A DNA stretch of 64,000 bases from Prostheceraeus crozeri (Eukaryota > Platyhelminthes > Polycladida > Euryleptidae). The stretch covers positions 1 to 64,000 of the forward strand of contig CAJQUW010014317.1 in the NCBI GenBank assembly GCA_907163375.1, written 5' to 3'. This document shows, piece by piece, positions 44,871 to 54,892 of this stretch; within the stretch, counting starts at the first letter, position 1, and every line of letters begins with the position of its first letter. Below the pieces are notes generated by a model, which worked only from the letters and a program-made list of their open reading frames with translations, had not been told where the DNA came from and made no database searches. A program made the translations under genes and the position numbers.

Positions 44871-45053
44871 CCAAAACACGGTCCGAGTGGACTCAAAAGA
44901 GCCAAAATACGAACCACTGCGCCTCAAAAGGGCCAAAATACGAACCACTGTGCTTCAAATAGGGCCGAGGGCTGAATCATGAACCGGGTGTGCTTCAAAG
45001 AGGGCCAAAATCCGAACCGCTGTGCTTCAAATAGGGCCAAAATCCTTTTTGGT
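44870..45053. repeat. Right terminal array, ~5-6 copies of the 32-bp unit
   Basis: Inverted counterpart of 28153-28650 with fewer units. The stretch ACCCGGTTCATGATT near 44980-44995 matches the outermost left unit, so the right end extends about one unit or more further out. Confidence 0.85.
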
Positions 45054-45290
45054 TCGAAGGTTTTCTTGCATGTTGCCCGTTGTACAGGCATATCTGCATT
45101 TTTGATTTCGTGTGAAAAATTAGCAGAGTTTAAATTACTTTCAATGGTACGTTTTCTATTACTGTTTATCAAGTGTCAATATGTCTTATGATCTTTGTTT
45201 TCTTAAGCAAATATCAATTTTTCTAAATTATCATTTTTCATCTTCCACTTTTCTTTTCTTATTTCCTTTTGTAATTTTTCCTTGAGCACA

Positions 45291-46078
45291 TTAACCTTTG
45301 TAAGCTTCATCAGTTTTGTTTGTTTTGTATAATGTAACTTCCTTTCTATAAATTTTTCTTAATCGAGTTATATCTTCGGAATATTTTGATTTATGAATTT
45401 TGTTTTCTGTATTATTAGCACTATTCCTTATTGTCAGCAGTTCTCTATACATCTCATTCGCATTCATAGGATTGACCTTTAATTCATTTGATAATTCTAG
45501 GCATTTCATATCAAACATCTTTTGATCAAATTTTGAACAATTTTCTATTGTCCATTTATTAGGAAATATTCTCTTAAACGAAGGCGTTGGATTCAATATT
45601 TTCATTTTGTTGGTGGATGATAATCTCAATTTAGTTTTTGTCTGTGAATGATCAGTATACAAAACGGGATTACCAATTTCAAAATGGTTTAAAATATTAA
45701 GAATGGATTCTGATGTGATCAAGTGGTCAATCATGGATTTCTTTACAACATCATTTTGAATACAATGAAATGTACATTTTCCTAAGGAATTATCATTCTC
45801 AAATCTTCCACTTGCAATAATCAAATTAGTTTCATTGCAAAAAGTAAGTATATCATGATCACAGTTGTTGATTGTTTCAATGTCTGGTTTTTTCTCTGGC
45901 AATCCGTACTTTTTGTTATCGTTTTCACTACCAATCCTGCCATTTAAATCTCCAATTATGATTATGCTTTCCATTTTATATTCGAGAATATGACTTTTGA
46001 TATTATGGTGAAATTCTTTATCTTTGTATTTTGATTCCCTACTGCTTCTATAGGATGTCATTAAATATATATCTGACA
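45291..46078 (-). pseudogene. LINE endonuclease, C-terminal half
   Basis: Encodes SIIIIGDLNGRIGSENDN (the GDxN box of APE endonucleases) and YTDHSQTKTKL (the catalytic His region), then the linker toward the RT. The N-terminal half is at 46842-47293, with a MITE between. Confidence 0.85.
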
Positions 46079-46841
46079 CTGTGGGAACGAATCTGGCGAA
46101 AAGCTGGCAGATAATCAGCTACATATTATCATGCAATAGTTCAGTAATAATTTTTAGCATATTCGCTGGCGACAATTCACGAATTCACGCTCTGTATGCC
46201 ACCTTTTACTTTTGACTTTCTCTCTTATTTTCTTTAGTAATCCGCCTCTACAGCCGAGGCTCTATTTTCTCCCTCACCTCCTCACCATCACCCACATATG
46301 GCTAATCTATCTAAGAAATAAGTGCAGACTATCATTCTTTGATAATGATGAGAATATAGAAACTTATATCAATTTTCATAACATCTCTTGACATTCAATA
46401 ATTTACAGCAATGACAAATATTTGAATAATATGATAGTATTTACTGCGACATTTATGGAAGACAAATACTTTTTTAGTTTAAGCCTTCGTGAATTAAAAA
46501 AAGATCCCTTTTTATCAGATCAGACTGAGTATACAATATATTTTCATGTGAAGGTAATATACGAACATTACTACTTACCACTAATTAGTTGCTACAATAT
46601 CCACGATTTCGCCGGTTGGCGAAAAATCAGCTCGCATTAGTAAACAAATATCTACCAGCTAATTATAGCAACTTTTTCGCCAACTGTCGTTTTTTAATTT
46701 TACACATGTTTTTGGATAGATGATGACCATTTTCACATGCGGAGATAGTTTTTACACGAAAATGAACCTTTAAAAAAATTATCCACAAAATCGCTACGTC
46801 GCCAGATAATCTGTTGATATTAGCAAGATTCGTTCCCACAG
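46079..46841. mobile_element. TIR MITE in the LINE endonuclease, ~760 bp
   Basis: Terminal inverted repeats CTGTGGGAACGAATCT at both ends (inverted at right), then related GGCGA and CAGATAAT words. A second inner inverted repeat, GTTGGCGAAAAA with TTTTTCGCCAAC, lies at about 46614-46690. Its location inside a continuous endonuclease domain confirms it is an insertion. I could not define a target duplication, so the superfamily is open. Confidence 0.75.
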
Positions 46842-47293
46842 GGTGATAAACACCCGTGTTTTTTATTATTTATTTTTGTGATCATCATTGTTCCGCTTTC
46901 ATCTACGATATTTTCAATATCTTTGTTATCCAAATTGTCTTTTAAATATGCTGATATGCATTTGATGTTTCTTCCTGATTTCTGTGACTTCTTTCCCGCT
47001 GTATGTTCACCTGAATAATTATTTATAGTTGGAAAGTCATCTTCATCTTTCAAATGCGTTTCTGAGAAGCAAATGATGTGTGTATTATCCATGTCCTTGA
47101 TCACATCAGTATCGTTGATTATATTTTTATTCAAGCCGTTTATTTTTATGTAGCTGATTTTTAATTCATCATCTTTTTGTATTTCGTCCTCTCCTTTTAA
47201 TGTTTCGTTAAAGATAAGGTCACATGGGTGTGTGTTGTCTGGTATTTGTGTGTACGAGGCGTGTCGGTGTGTAATATCTGCGTCCATTTTCAT
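46842..47293 (-). pseudogene. LINE ORF2 start, endonuclease N-terminal half
   Basis: MKMDADITHRHASYTQIPDN..., LKISYIKINGLNKN (catalytic Asn strand), IICFSETHLKDEDD (catalytic Glu) and IKCISAYLKDNL. It breaks off at the MITE and resumes at 46078. ORF1-side coding runs up to about 47300, so the two ORFs abut or overlap. Confidence 0.85.
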
Positions 47294-47488
47294 CCTCTAC
47301 TCTTGACACTCTAAATCGGTCTTCTTGTGCTCTTCTTTCTCTTTCAGGATAAAATCTTCTGTTTTCTCGATTTCTTCCATTTTCATACTGCATCTATGCT
47401 GGTTGCTGTGTGTTTGTTGATTTTCGTATCTTTGTCTTTCGTCATCGTATATTCTGTTATTGTTGTATTGGTATCTTTTTCGGTTATA

Positions 47489-49143
47489 CAGTCCGTTTCA
47501 TAAAAAGTGGATCATCCTAAAATTTGACTAAATAAAACATAAGTATGATACAGAAATCATTTTTCATGTTATTTCATGTCCCTAATATATTTAAATGTCC
47601 TTATATAATCTGATAAGCTATGATACAGTAACGGTTCTTAAGAAGCAAATATTTTGTGGCCCTACCCTTATTGTCGATGACATTACCAATTCGTCTAGGC
47701 ATTGATTCGATGATATCGTTGATTTTTGATTGATCTAACTTTCTCCACTCTCTTTTTAACAGTGACGTAAGTTGTGATACGCCATCTGTAGGTAGCAGTG
47801 AACGACGAACGTTACGTTTTAGAATACTCCATACATTTTCTATGGGATTCAGATCAGGAGAACGAGCTGGCCAAGATAATGTCCTAAGCCCTAACTGAGA
47901 CTTGCATAAGTTGACTCTACTACTCCTGTGACACGTAGCATTATCATATAAATAACCAAGTCGATGGATCACCAAGTTGATCTGTCATTTGGCCAATGTT
48001 CATTCGTAAAACATTCACATAGCGTTCAGAATTCATGGTTCCTTGCTGTATGTGAAGTTCAGAGCGGCGATTGGTCCAAATGCCAGCCCAAATCAGTAGA
48101 GTCGCACCACCTTGTACCCGGGGACGATGTAAATGTCTCGGAATTTCCTGATCAGATTTTATCCATAATCTCAATCGACCATCACTATCCTTCAGACGGA
48201 CTGATGCCTCATCAGACCAGACAACCCGATCCCATTGATTTCGCCAGTGACATTGACTCATTGCCCATCTGAGACGTCTTTTTGTATGCTGATCTGATAA
48301 TTCGATCTGAGAGGGCCTCTTACAGCTTTTGAAATTCGACTCAATAAGTCTTCTACGAATAATGGACTTAGAAATAGACGAGTCTAGTGCAGCCATCTCA
48401 GTTAACGAGAGACTTGGATCAACTTTAACAAATCTCAAAATTAGGCGGTCTCTACGTTTGGATGTTTTGCGTGGACGGCCAGAGCCCTCTTTACGACAGA
48501 GTCGAAAGTCATCATTATGCTATCGATGCACATTTGTGTAAGGGACATTTAGTCGCTTGCTTGTAGCTCGCAAAGAAAACCCTAGTTCTAGCAAGGCTGA
48601 CACTTTGCCTTTTGTGAATGCGATCTCGTTATTTTTCATTTGTGCTTTGTATGGTTTTCAACCGGTAAGAGATAGATTTCTAGCTGAAAGCAATCAGGAG
48701 TGCTGCCAACACCACCGCAACGAAGTCAGGAAGCTATGGAACATGAAGTCCAGTTTATCACATGTAGCAGTTACATTATTGTTGATGAATAATGGTGCTA
48801 TACTGGCTCTGATTGACCGATTTTCTTTATTTTTGTTTTGCTTGATAGCTTTTGGCTTGTAGAACAACATACTACATAACAAAGGAAACAAATGTAATTT
48901 TATAAGAGTGAGGTATGATTTTGTGTAACATTGCTAAATGAAGATCAAATTATCTACTACTTTTTTTATCTATAACAGGAAAACAACTCAATATTCATGC
49001 TTGAAATTTCCAACAATGATATTAGTAAGCACAACTGACATATCTTCCGAATTTCAGAGAAATTCGTTCAAGTTTGGCGGAGTTAGACAAAGTTGAAGTT
49101 AAGGCGATGTTTAAGGGTAATCCATTTTTTATGAAACAATCTG
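47489..49143 (-). mobile_element. Tc1-like DNA transposon, copy 2
   Basis: TA at 47487-47488 and 49144-49145. TIRs as in copy 1 (4208-5868), to which it is nearly identical by eye. It is inserted in the LINE between ORF1 and ORF2. Confidence 0.93.
47601..48640 (-). pseudogene. Tc1 transposase copy 2, broken
   Basis: The start MKNNEIAFTKG lies at about 48638. A TAG at 48520-48522 replaces the Trp of HRWHNDDF in copy 1. A frameshift near 47950-47960 separates STWLF from DNATCHRSS. The catalytic Glu is kept (SPDLNPIENVW). The two copies therefore carry different lesions. Confidence 0.9.
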
Positions 49144-49222
49144 TACTTACTTCTCCGACGGTTCAATGGGGCATGATAACAATTTTGCATGTTATGGCCT
49201 CTTCTGTTGCAGTAGTAGCAGG

Positions 49223-50106
49223 TTATGATTCTGTTGTTGAATCTCGATTGCCGGTATGATGGGTGATATTGATGTTGTTTTTGCTCTTCCTGCTGATGCT
49301 CTGATTGTTGATGTTCTTATGTTGTTGTCTAAATTCTGTATTTTTCTTGATTTCTTTTTCGATCATATTCATTTTCTTCAATAACTCATTAATGTCATTT
49401 TTCATTTCATTTTCATCTTCGCTTTCACTTTCGCTACTTTCATCGATTAAACCATATCTTCTTCTTTCTTCTCCCCTGGCTTTCAGCTTCAGTTGTTCCA
49501 TTTCTTGTCTCATTTTTCGCAGTTAATCTTCTTTACAATTGAGCAATGCTTCGAGAGTTCTCATTTCTTCATTTTTTTATTCACAGCCTTAGCATTTATT
49601 TGTAGTTTTCTGATTTGATCATCCCTCTCTTCTCTTTCATTTCATTTTCGTACATATTTATGGCCTTCAATAGATCTTCTCTCTCGCATTGAAGTTTCTT
49701 TTTTTCTTTCTCGAGTATAGTGTTATTTGATTGTGTGCTGCATGTTTGATTGTCTGCTTGTGTGTTCTTTGATTGTGTTGTAATGCTTTGTTGTTCTGTC
49801 CTGTGTTGTGATGTCGTTGTTTGTGTTGAATGCAAGATGTTTTATTTCAGTGGGGTGTATGTTAACAATGCTAGTTTCACAACAGTATTTCCTTTTCAGC
49901 TTAAAGCATTTGATTAGTTCGTAGTTTGGAAGACAGGTACAATGAACATGGAAAATGTTATTGCACTTTTCACATTTCAGAAGTGGATCGATTTCTTCTA
50001 ATGATTGCTCGCAGCATCCACAGTGTCCGATGATCTTCTCCGGAGTTGTTGGCTGAATAGAAATGACAGATGCTGTTGATGCTGAAGTGTCCATTGATGT
50101 TGCCAT
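49223..50106 (-). pseudogene. LINE ORF1: PHD-like zinc finger and coiled coil
   Basis: From 50106: MATSMDTSASTASVISIQPT, then HCGCCEQSLEEIDPLLKC, EKCNNIFHVHCTCL (C-x2-C ... C-x2-C ... H-x2-C, PHD-like). A second frame (49596-49835) has KEKKKLQCEREDLLKAINMY, a coiled coil. 49223-49513 is a charged segment with ESSESESEDENE. Frame changes occur near 49740 and 49520. A PHD-type finger in ORF1 is known from CR1-type LINEs. Confidence 0.8.
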
Positions 50107-50113
50107 TCTGATT

Positions 50114-50198
50114 CTGTAAAGGAGCGTAAATTGCTAAATACCACGTAAAGTTGATAAAATTGTTCCGGACCTCGAATGAGCTAGATTTCGTAAATTAG
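50114..50198. repeat. Right copy of the 85-bp duplication flanking the LINE nest
   Basis: Matches 25321-25548 minus its insert, with three mismatches. It begins 8 bp outside the LINE ORF1 start codon. Confidence 0.7.
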
Positions 50199-50539
50199 GT
50201 TTGACATGATCAGGTTTAACAGTGGCTCTGTGTTTCCACAACTGCATCTGCACTCTAAGCGTCGGCAGTAGTCGTAAACGCATTATTATGCTTCGTGTGA
50301 TTCGACAATCATTAATTATTTCGGAAGAGATAATTTTCTAAGGTATCTAAAGTTTCTAAAGTATCTAAATTTCTGCATATATTTGCTGACCATTGTGGAG
50401 CTACAGTTCAAAAGCTAATAATACTTGGCATAGAGGCCATTTCTTCCTAAAAAGAAAGGGGAGAAAGGGCTCATATGGACCAAACATTCACTTTTTTGAA
50501 GTCAATTTTTTTCAATGAGAACAAACCACGACATTACCA

Positions 50540-50615
50540 CTGCTCTAGCTATGTGAATGGAACAGCTTTCGAGCTGACTTGCGTTCGACTCCTGGTCGTG
50601 CCTATAGGTTGGTGA
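50540..50615 (+). other. Possible tRNA-derived SINE head
   Basis: CTCTAGCTATGTGAATGGAA followed by GCGTTCGACTCCTGGTCGTG resembles a tRNA with an A-box-like TAGCTATGTGAATGG and a B-box-like CGTTCGACTCC about 35 bp apart. No full cloverleaf and no tail is evident. Confidence 0.3.
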
Positions 50616-50818
50616 TGTTCATTAGTAGGCCAATCAAAATTCGATTGGCACTATTGATGATGTCATCGAATAATTGTAATTATATATTTTAATAATAATA
50701 TCAGATATTTTCAAAGAAATCAGAAACAGCCCAAACATTTGTAGAAAATTTAATTGCAATCATTGCGCAATTTAAGCTGTGTTTCCTTGTCGTCGCACAG
50801 TGCAGTTGCCGTATGTAT

Positions 50819-50991
50819 CAGGGTTGGCTTTTTGCCGGCTGACTGCCACATAACTGAAGTTGTTATGCTGGAAAAATAGTTTCAGCCAAAAAATGGTGGC
50901 AAAAGCTGGTGGTTTTTACCAGGTTTTTACCGGTTTTTACCGGTTTTTACCAGGTGGTAAAAAACAGTGTGGTTTTTGCCGGCCAACCCTG
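50819..50991. mobile_element. 173-bp hAT MITE
   Basis: Perfect 8-bp repeat GTATGTAT at 50811-50818 and 50992-50999. TIRs CAGGGTTGGC with inverted GCCAACCCTG. The inside is a run of ACCGGTTTTT units (50905-50955). Confidence 0.9.
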
Positions 50992-51291
50992 GTATGTATT
51001 CTAAAAAAGCCGGTCTCCAGTAGACGCCGGTGCAAATGTGGTCATAATTTAATAAACACCCGGTCTCGAATAATCGCCGAGTTTCTGCTGCCAATCACGC
51101 CAGTCATACGAATAGACTAGAACTCATTTTCTCAAAATGTCGATGGCATCAGTTATCATAGCCAGACATGCTGTGGAACCCGAGTTTTAAATAAAAAATC
51201 TCAGACTGTTACTAACAATGGATGCTTGATACTCCTCATTCATCAACCGCTCGTGGTAATGTGCGATCACCGTCATTCATTAATCACACAG

Positions 51292-51507
51292 ATAATTATA
51301 TCGATGAAGCACTGTGGGATAACCAATACTCAAGATGGTTCAGAGGACTCAATGATCGAATACATGAAAAACAATTTTATGGCCAAGAATATGTTCGAAA
51401 TGTTGCTTGCAAACATGCTAGTGCACCATCCATCCATCACTGGTTCCGAAGATGATGCTTGTGTTTTGACATGGTCTCTGACTGCAGTTGGTGTGCCTCT
51501 GATGAAA
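51292..51507 (+). CDS. Candidate exon of an unknown gene
   Basis: 216 nt between AATCACACAG and ATGAAA|GTAATT, phase 0-0, open for 72 codons: IIISMKHCGITNTQDGSEDS... MFEMLLANMLVHHPSITGSE ... WSLTAVGVPLMK. Composition looks coding, but I recognise no family. A real link to 52124-52171 is unproven. Confidence 0.3.
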
Positions 51508-52123
51508 GTAATTGATGGTATGTATATGTTCAGATACAATTTTCTGTCTTTGCAGGAAGTGCGCGATTATCATAGAATTAATTCCTAGTGTCCTAACCTA
51601 GATAGCTGAGCCAGATCGCAAGCAACAAGGCCTAATTACTTTAAAAATGTGTAATCTAGCTTGCACTATGTAAAAAACGCTAATGATGCAAAATAACATT
51701 TTATGAATATAAATGTAACTGCTGCGCGAATTAATAAACACCGGGTCAGTTAAACCTTTGAGAAAATACACGTCGGGGGCTTTTGTCAGAAGATAAATGG
51801 TATTATGGTTCACTGATTCTCTATGAAGGGCATTTTTCTGTGTGCGTTGATTTATGAAGCAACACTTTCTTCTATAAAATTCGGTGGGTTGCGGTTGTTC
51901 AAGAGCAAATTTCAGCTAATGTGCTCACTTTCGGAATATGCAGCTAATACTTCGTGGATTCAACATAAGAGATTCCCACAGCGAATGCGACTGGTTAAAA
52001 CCCTGAGGTTAATAAGGTGATATCGCTGATCTTCATCATTATTGTCATTGAATGAATTTCGAATGTCGTCACGTTGTGATCACTATCTTCGAACTGGCTG
52101 ACTGATTGAAACATTTGCTTTAG

Positions 52124-52171
52124 ACAGAAAAGAAACTCCCACCTGACATCTTAACAGAAAATGGACTTAAG
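52124..52171 (+). CDS. Candidate 48-nt exon
   Basis: Between TTTGCTTTAG and CTTAAG|GTACAA, phase 0-0: TEKKLPPDILTENGLK. Its phase would join 51292-51507 in frame. It is short, so chance is likely enough. Confidence 0.2.
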
Positions 52172-52900
52172 GTACAATCTTCACAAGAGAGGCGTTCCTG
52201 TGGAATTCAACGTCAAATGAGGGGCTGGTGACACTCAATTGCAGCTGTCATGCACAGCTGGTGTGGAGTCAAGTGTCGAAAACAAATGCAGAAATAACGA
52301 AATGAATATTTCTGATGTCAAATTGTTGAATGATAACAGATCATGGAATATTTGATTTCATAGTACCGTTACGCATTAATTAACTTTCTTGACAATCACA
52401 CCGATAAGATATTTCCTTTGAATATTGTGCCATAAATTTCATTTACTTCTTCTGTAAATATAATAATCCTCGCTTTTAAAATGGGAGCAGTGCAAGCCAT
52501 CTTATCCAATCTCAGGAATCATCAGCAGGCCTACTAGTTGACATCTCTCAACTCCTTGACAACTCCTTATCTAAACTTGCAGACAGGAAATTTGAGATCC
52601 ACAATTAGCATACTGGTGAAATTTTCGCATGTATTAATTAGGTGCTACTTTATACATGCTACTGACATGTCCTCTAAGTTCATGCGTCTGAAATACATGC
52701 AATTAATGCCTTCCGAGATTGTCTTATTTTAATCTTTAAGGTTGTCCTTAAAATTTCCTTGTTTTTGTGGGGGAAGCGATGAAGTATTATACTGCAACCT
52801 TTCTCATTCTTGCTATTATGCTTTTGCAATCAAATGCTGAACAAATATTAGGCATGGTCTAGCTTGAAGAGGAAAGTTGATGGAAAAATTGCAAACGTGA
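52172..52900. other. Noncoding, nothing recognised
   Basis: AT-rich stretch without domain-bearing frames or transposon ends. Confidence 0.45.
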
Positions 52901-52956
52901 TTACTAAAATTGACAGTCATTCGCCACTTTGTGTGAAAATTTGAAAAGCTGACAGT

Positions 52957-53192
52957 CCAGGAACATCAACTGCAGGCATGATGAAAGACAAGGACGGAGA
53001 ATAAGATGGGCGGAGTATGTAGAGGACCTTTTTAATGATGACAGGGACAAAAACGGGATACCGAACGATCCTGAGCAATGGGCAAACATGGACCATGATC
53101 TGCTGATATTATCGGAGTTTTTCAAATGTTTCAATCGAGAAAGCAGTTGCTCACTTGTGAACCAGCTCCAAGAAGCGAGGATACGAAAATGA
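52957..53192 (+). pseudogene. Possible LINE linker remnant
   Basis: The open frame SRNINCRHDERQGRRIRWAE YVEDLFNDDRDKNGIPNDPE... to QEARIRK-stop contains R-x-RWxEYVEDLFxDDR. This resembles the segment between endonuclease and reverse transcriptase of many LINEs. The rest is unfamiliar and no other LINE part adjoins it. Confidence 0.3.
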
Positions 53193-53819
53193 TATTTTTA
53201 ACAATGCATGGAAATCTCTCTCGAGGTAGAGAAGGTTCCAGATTTTAATACTTGCAAGGATGTTTGAGGCTCATTACAGTTAATTTTGAAGATGTTAAGT
53301 GGACCGCACAAGAAAGCATCGCGGGCTGCGGGTTAGCCACCCCTGCTTCATATTATCAGAAATATTTAAAAGAATTCTGCACTCAACAGAACAAGCTGCT
53401 ATTGAATCACACAGAAATATCACTTCGTGCAACAACCCCTCATCACACCTCAAGATGTTTTTTTCTTATTGTTGCTTATCAATATATTGTGCCTTCAGAA
53501 TAGTATTGTCACAGAAATGATCAGCAACACAGTAAAACCTCAATTCTTTGATGTTGAAGGCTAGGAACAGGAGATGATTCAATTTTCCTGGCATTGTGCT
53601 AAAAACAGGTGGGTCACTCCTTTTTATTTGCCTTCGTTAAGTTATGTACAGCATAAAATTGAGTACTAGGTAAAAACCATGGCGCTTCGTGTCACAGACA
53701 CATCGAAAGGCGGGACCGTGCACTCATCAATACAACGCATTATATGGCAATGAGACCGAGATGTGTTAATACCGCTAGAAGTTTAGTAGTTCGTGCTTGC
53801 ACTTCATAGTGGGTCTTAA

Positions 53820-54035
53820 TCTTTCAATTTGAAGAGCTTCTCTAATTCGACAGTCAACGGCATTGTCACTTTATCCAAGATATCCATGGTCAGGTCGTTT
53901 ATTGACGGAACATGTTAGTCTGTATCATACAGAACATTTTTCTTGTTCTTGTTAGTGATATCGCGCTGGTGTTCATTATACCTATTAGGTTAGTTTGACC
54001 GATGTAGAAGTCGCCACATTATTTGCAAATTGAAA
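53820..54035 (-). pseudogene. Second, inverted GIY-YIG copy
   Basis: The reverse complement matches 54220-54475 with substitutions and gaps, including the stretch for FYIGQ and DISNKNKK. It is more decayed than the plus-strand copy. Confidence 0.7.
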
Positions 54036-54146
54036 AAGCTGGCCAAACAATGTGACTTACCTATTTAAATAGTTAATAAGCTAGGTCCTACTATATCCCA
54101 AGTCACCAACACCAAAAAAACAAAACAGAAAACACGAATATTGTAC

Positions 54147-54471
54147 CATCTGCACAAAACTACCTAACAAGTATTCCTGCTCTGACGGGTTTTTAGTCTA
54201 TAAATCTACCTGCTTATTGTGTGGCAATTTCTACATCGGTCAAAAGAACCGCCCGTTCACTAATAGGTATAAAGAACACCATCGCGATATCACTAACAAG
54301 AACAAGAAAAGTGCTCTGTATGAGCAGTTCTGGAAATTTCATGCGGAAGAACATGTTCCGTCAATAAACGATCTGCCCATAGACATCTTGGACAAAAATG
54401 ACAATGCCGTGGACTGTAGAATTATTGAAGCTCGTCAAAATGACAGATTAAGACCCGATATGAACCGTTAG
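54147..54471 (+). pseudogene. Penelope-like GIY-YIG endonuclease domain
   Basis: CTICTKLPNKYSCSDGFLVY, KSTCLLCGNFYIGQKNRPFT NRYKEHHRDITNKNKKSALY then EQFWKFHAEEHVPSIND and IDILDKNDNAVDCRIIEARQ. The Cys pairs, the VYK/FYIG strands, R-x-x-x-R-x-x-EH and the late Glu fit the Penelope GIY-YIG domain. The RT portion is missing, so it is a 5'-truncated copy. Confidence 0.75.
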
Positions 54472-54892
54472 TAAGAACTACCAAATTTCTACCGGTATTA
54501 ACACATCTCGGTCTCATTGCTATATAATGATATCAATGCTATATAATTTATCATTGCCATATAATGCGTTGTATTGATGACTGCACGGTCCTACATTTTG
54601 ATGTGTCTGTGACACGAAGCGCCATGGTTTTTACCTACTCAATTTCATTCTGTACATAACTTAACGAAGGCAAATAAAAAGAAGGAGTGACCCACTTGTT
54701 TTTAACACAATGCCAGGAAAACTCAATTCTTTGCCTACACCTTGCTAAAGGAAATTTCTTCACACTATTTCCATAGATCAATAAAAATGCATGCTCGAAG
54801 ATATTAACTTTTACCGGTATTAACACATCTCGGTCTCATTGCTATATAATGATATCAATGCTATATAATTTATCATTACCATATAATGCCGC

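Larger units (their letters stand above)
28153..45053. mobile_element. Giant foldback-like element with tandem-repeat termini
   Basis: About 16.9 kb with long inverted arms. The right arm is roughly continuous from 45053 to 43255. The left arm is split into 28153-28736, 30080-30758, 35093-35490 and 40119-40970. Outer arms end in arrays of a 32-bp unit (GGCGCAGCGGTTCGGATTTT...). Between the left-arm pieces lie a 1.34-kb extra segment, the hAT (30759-35092) and a Harbinger. The loop at 41000-43250 is AT-rich. No transposase is attributable to the element itself, so it is probably nonautonomous. Terminal tandem arrays, unequal arms and a foldback loop resemble Drosophila FB and Galileo elements in architecture; kinship with them is not shown. 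It interrupts the minus-strand LINE. Confidence 0.7.
25549..50113 (-). mobile_element. Full-span LINE forming the outer layer of the nest
   Basis: Read on the minus strand from 50113: ORF1 with a PHD-like zinc finger and coiled coil (50106 to about 49223), ORF2 endonuclease (47293-46842 and 46078-45291), reverse transcriptase (28046-27515) and a C-terminal Cys/His motif (26097-25607). The order is that of a CR1/jockey-type two-ORF LINE; clade not assigned. Four elements are inserted in it: 26098-26932, about 28153-45053, about 46079-46841 and 47489-49143. The first part of the reverse transcriptase, before KYLNFMNERLNQWLKENN, is missing at the 28153/45053 junction. Both ORFs carry frame breaks. 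Confidence 0.85.

Noticed and set aside
25321-50198. The 85-bp flanking duplication as long terminal repeats of a retrovirus-like element
   Set aside because: The interior encodes a non-LTR endonuclease/RT. I see no gag, protease or integrase, and the repeat lacks typical LTR ends.
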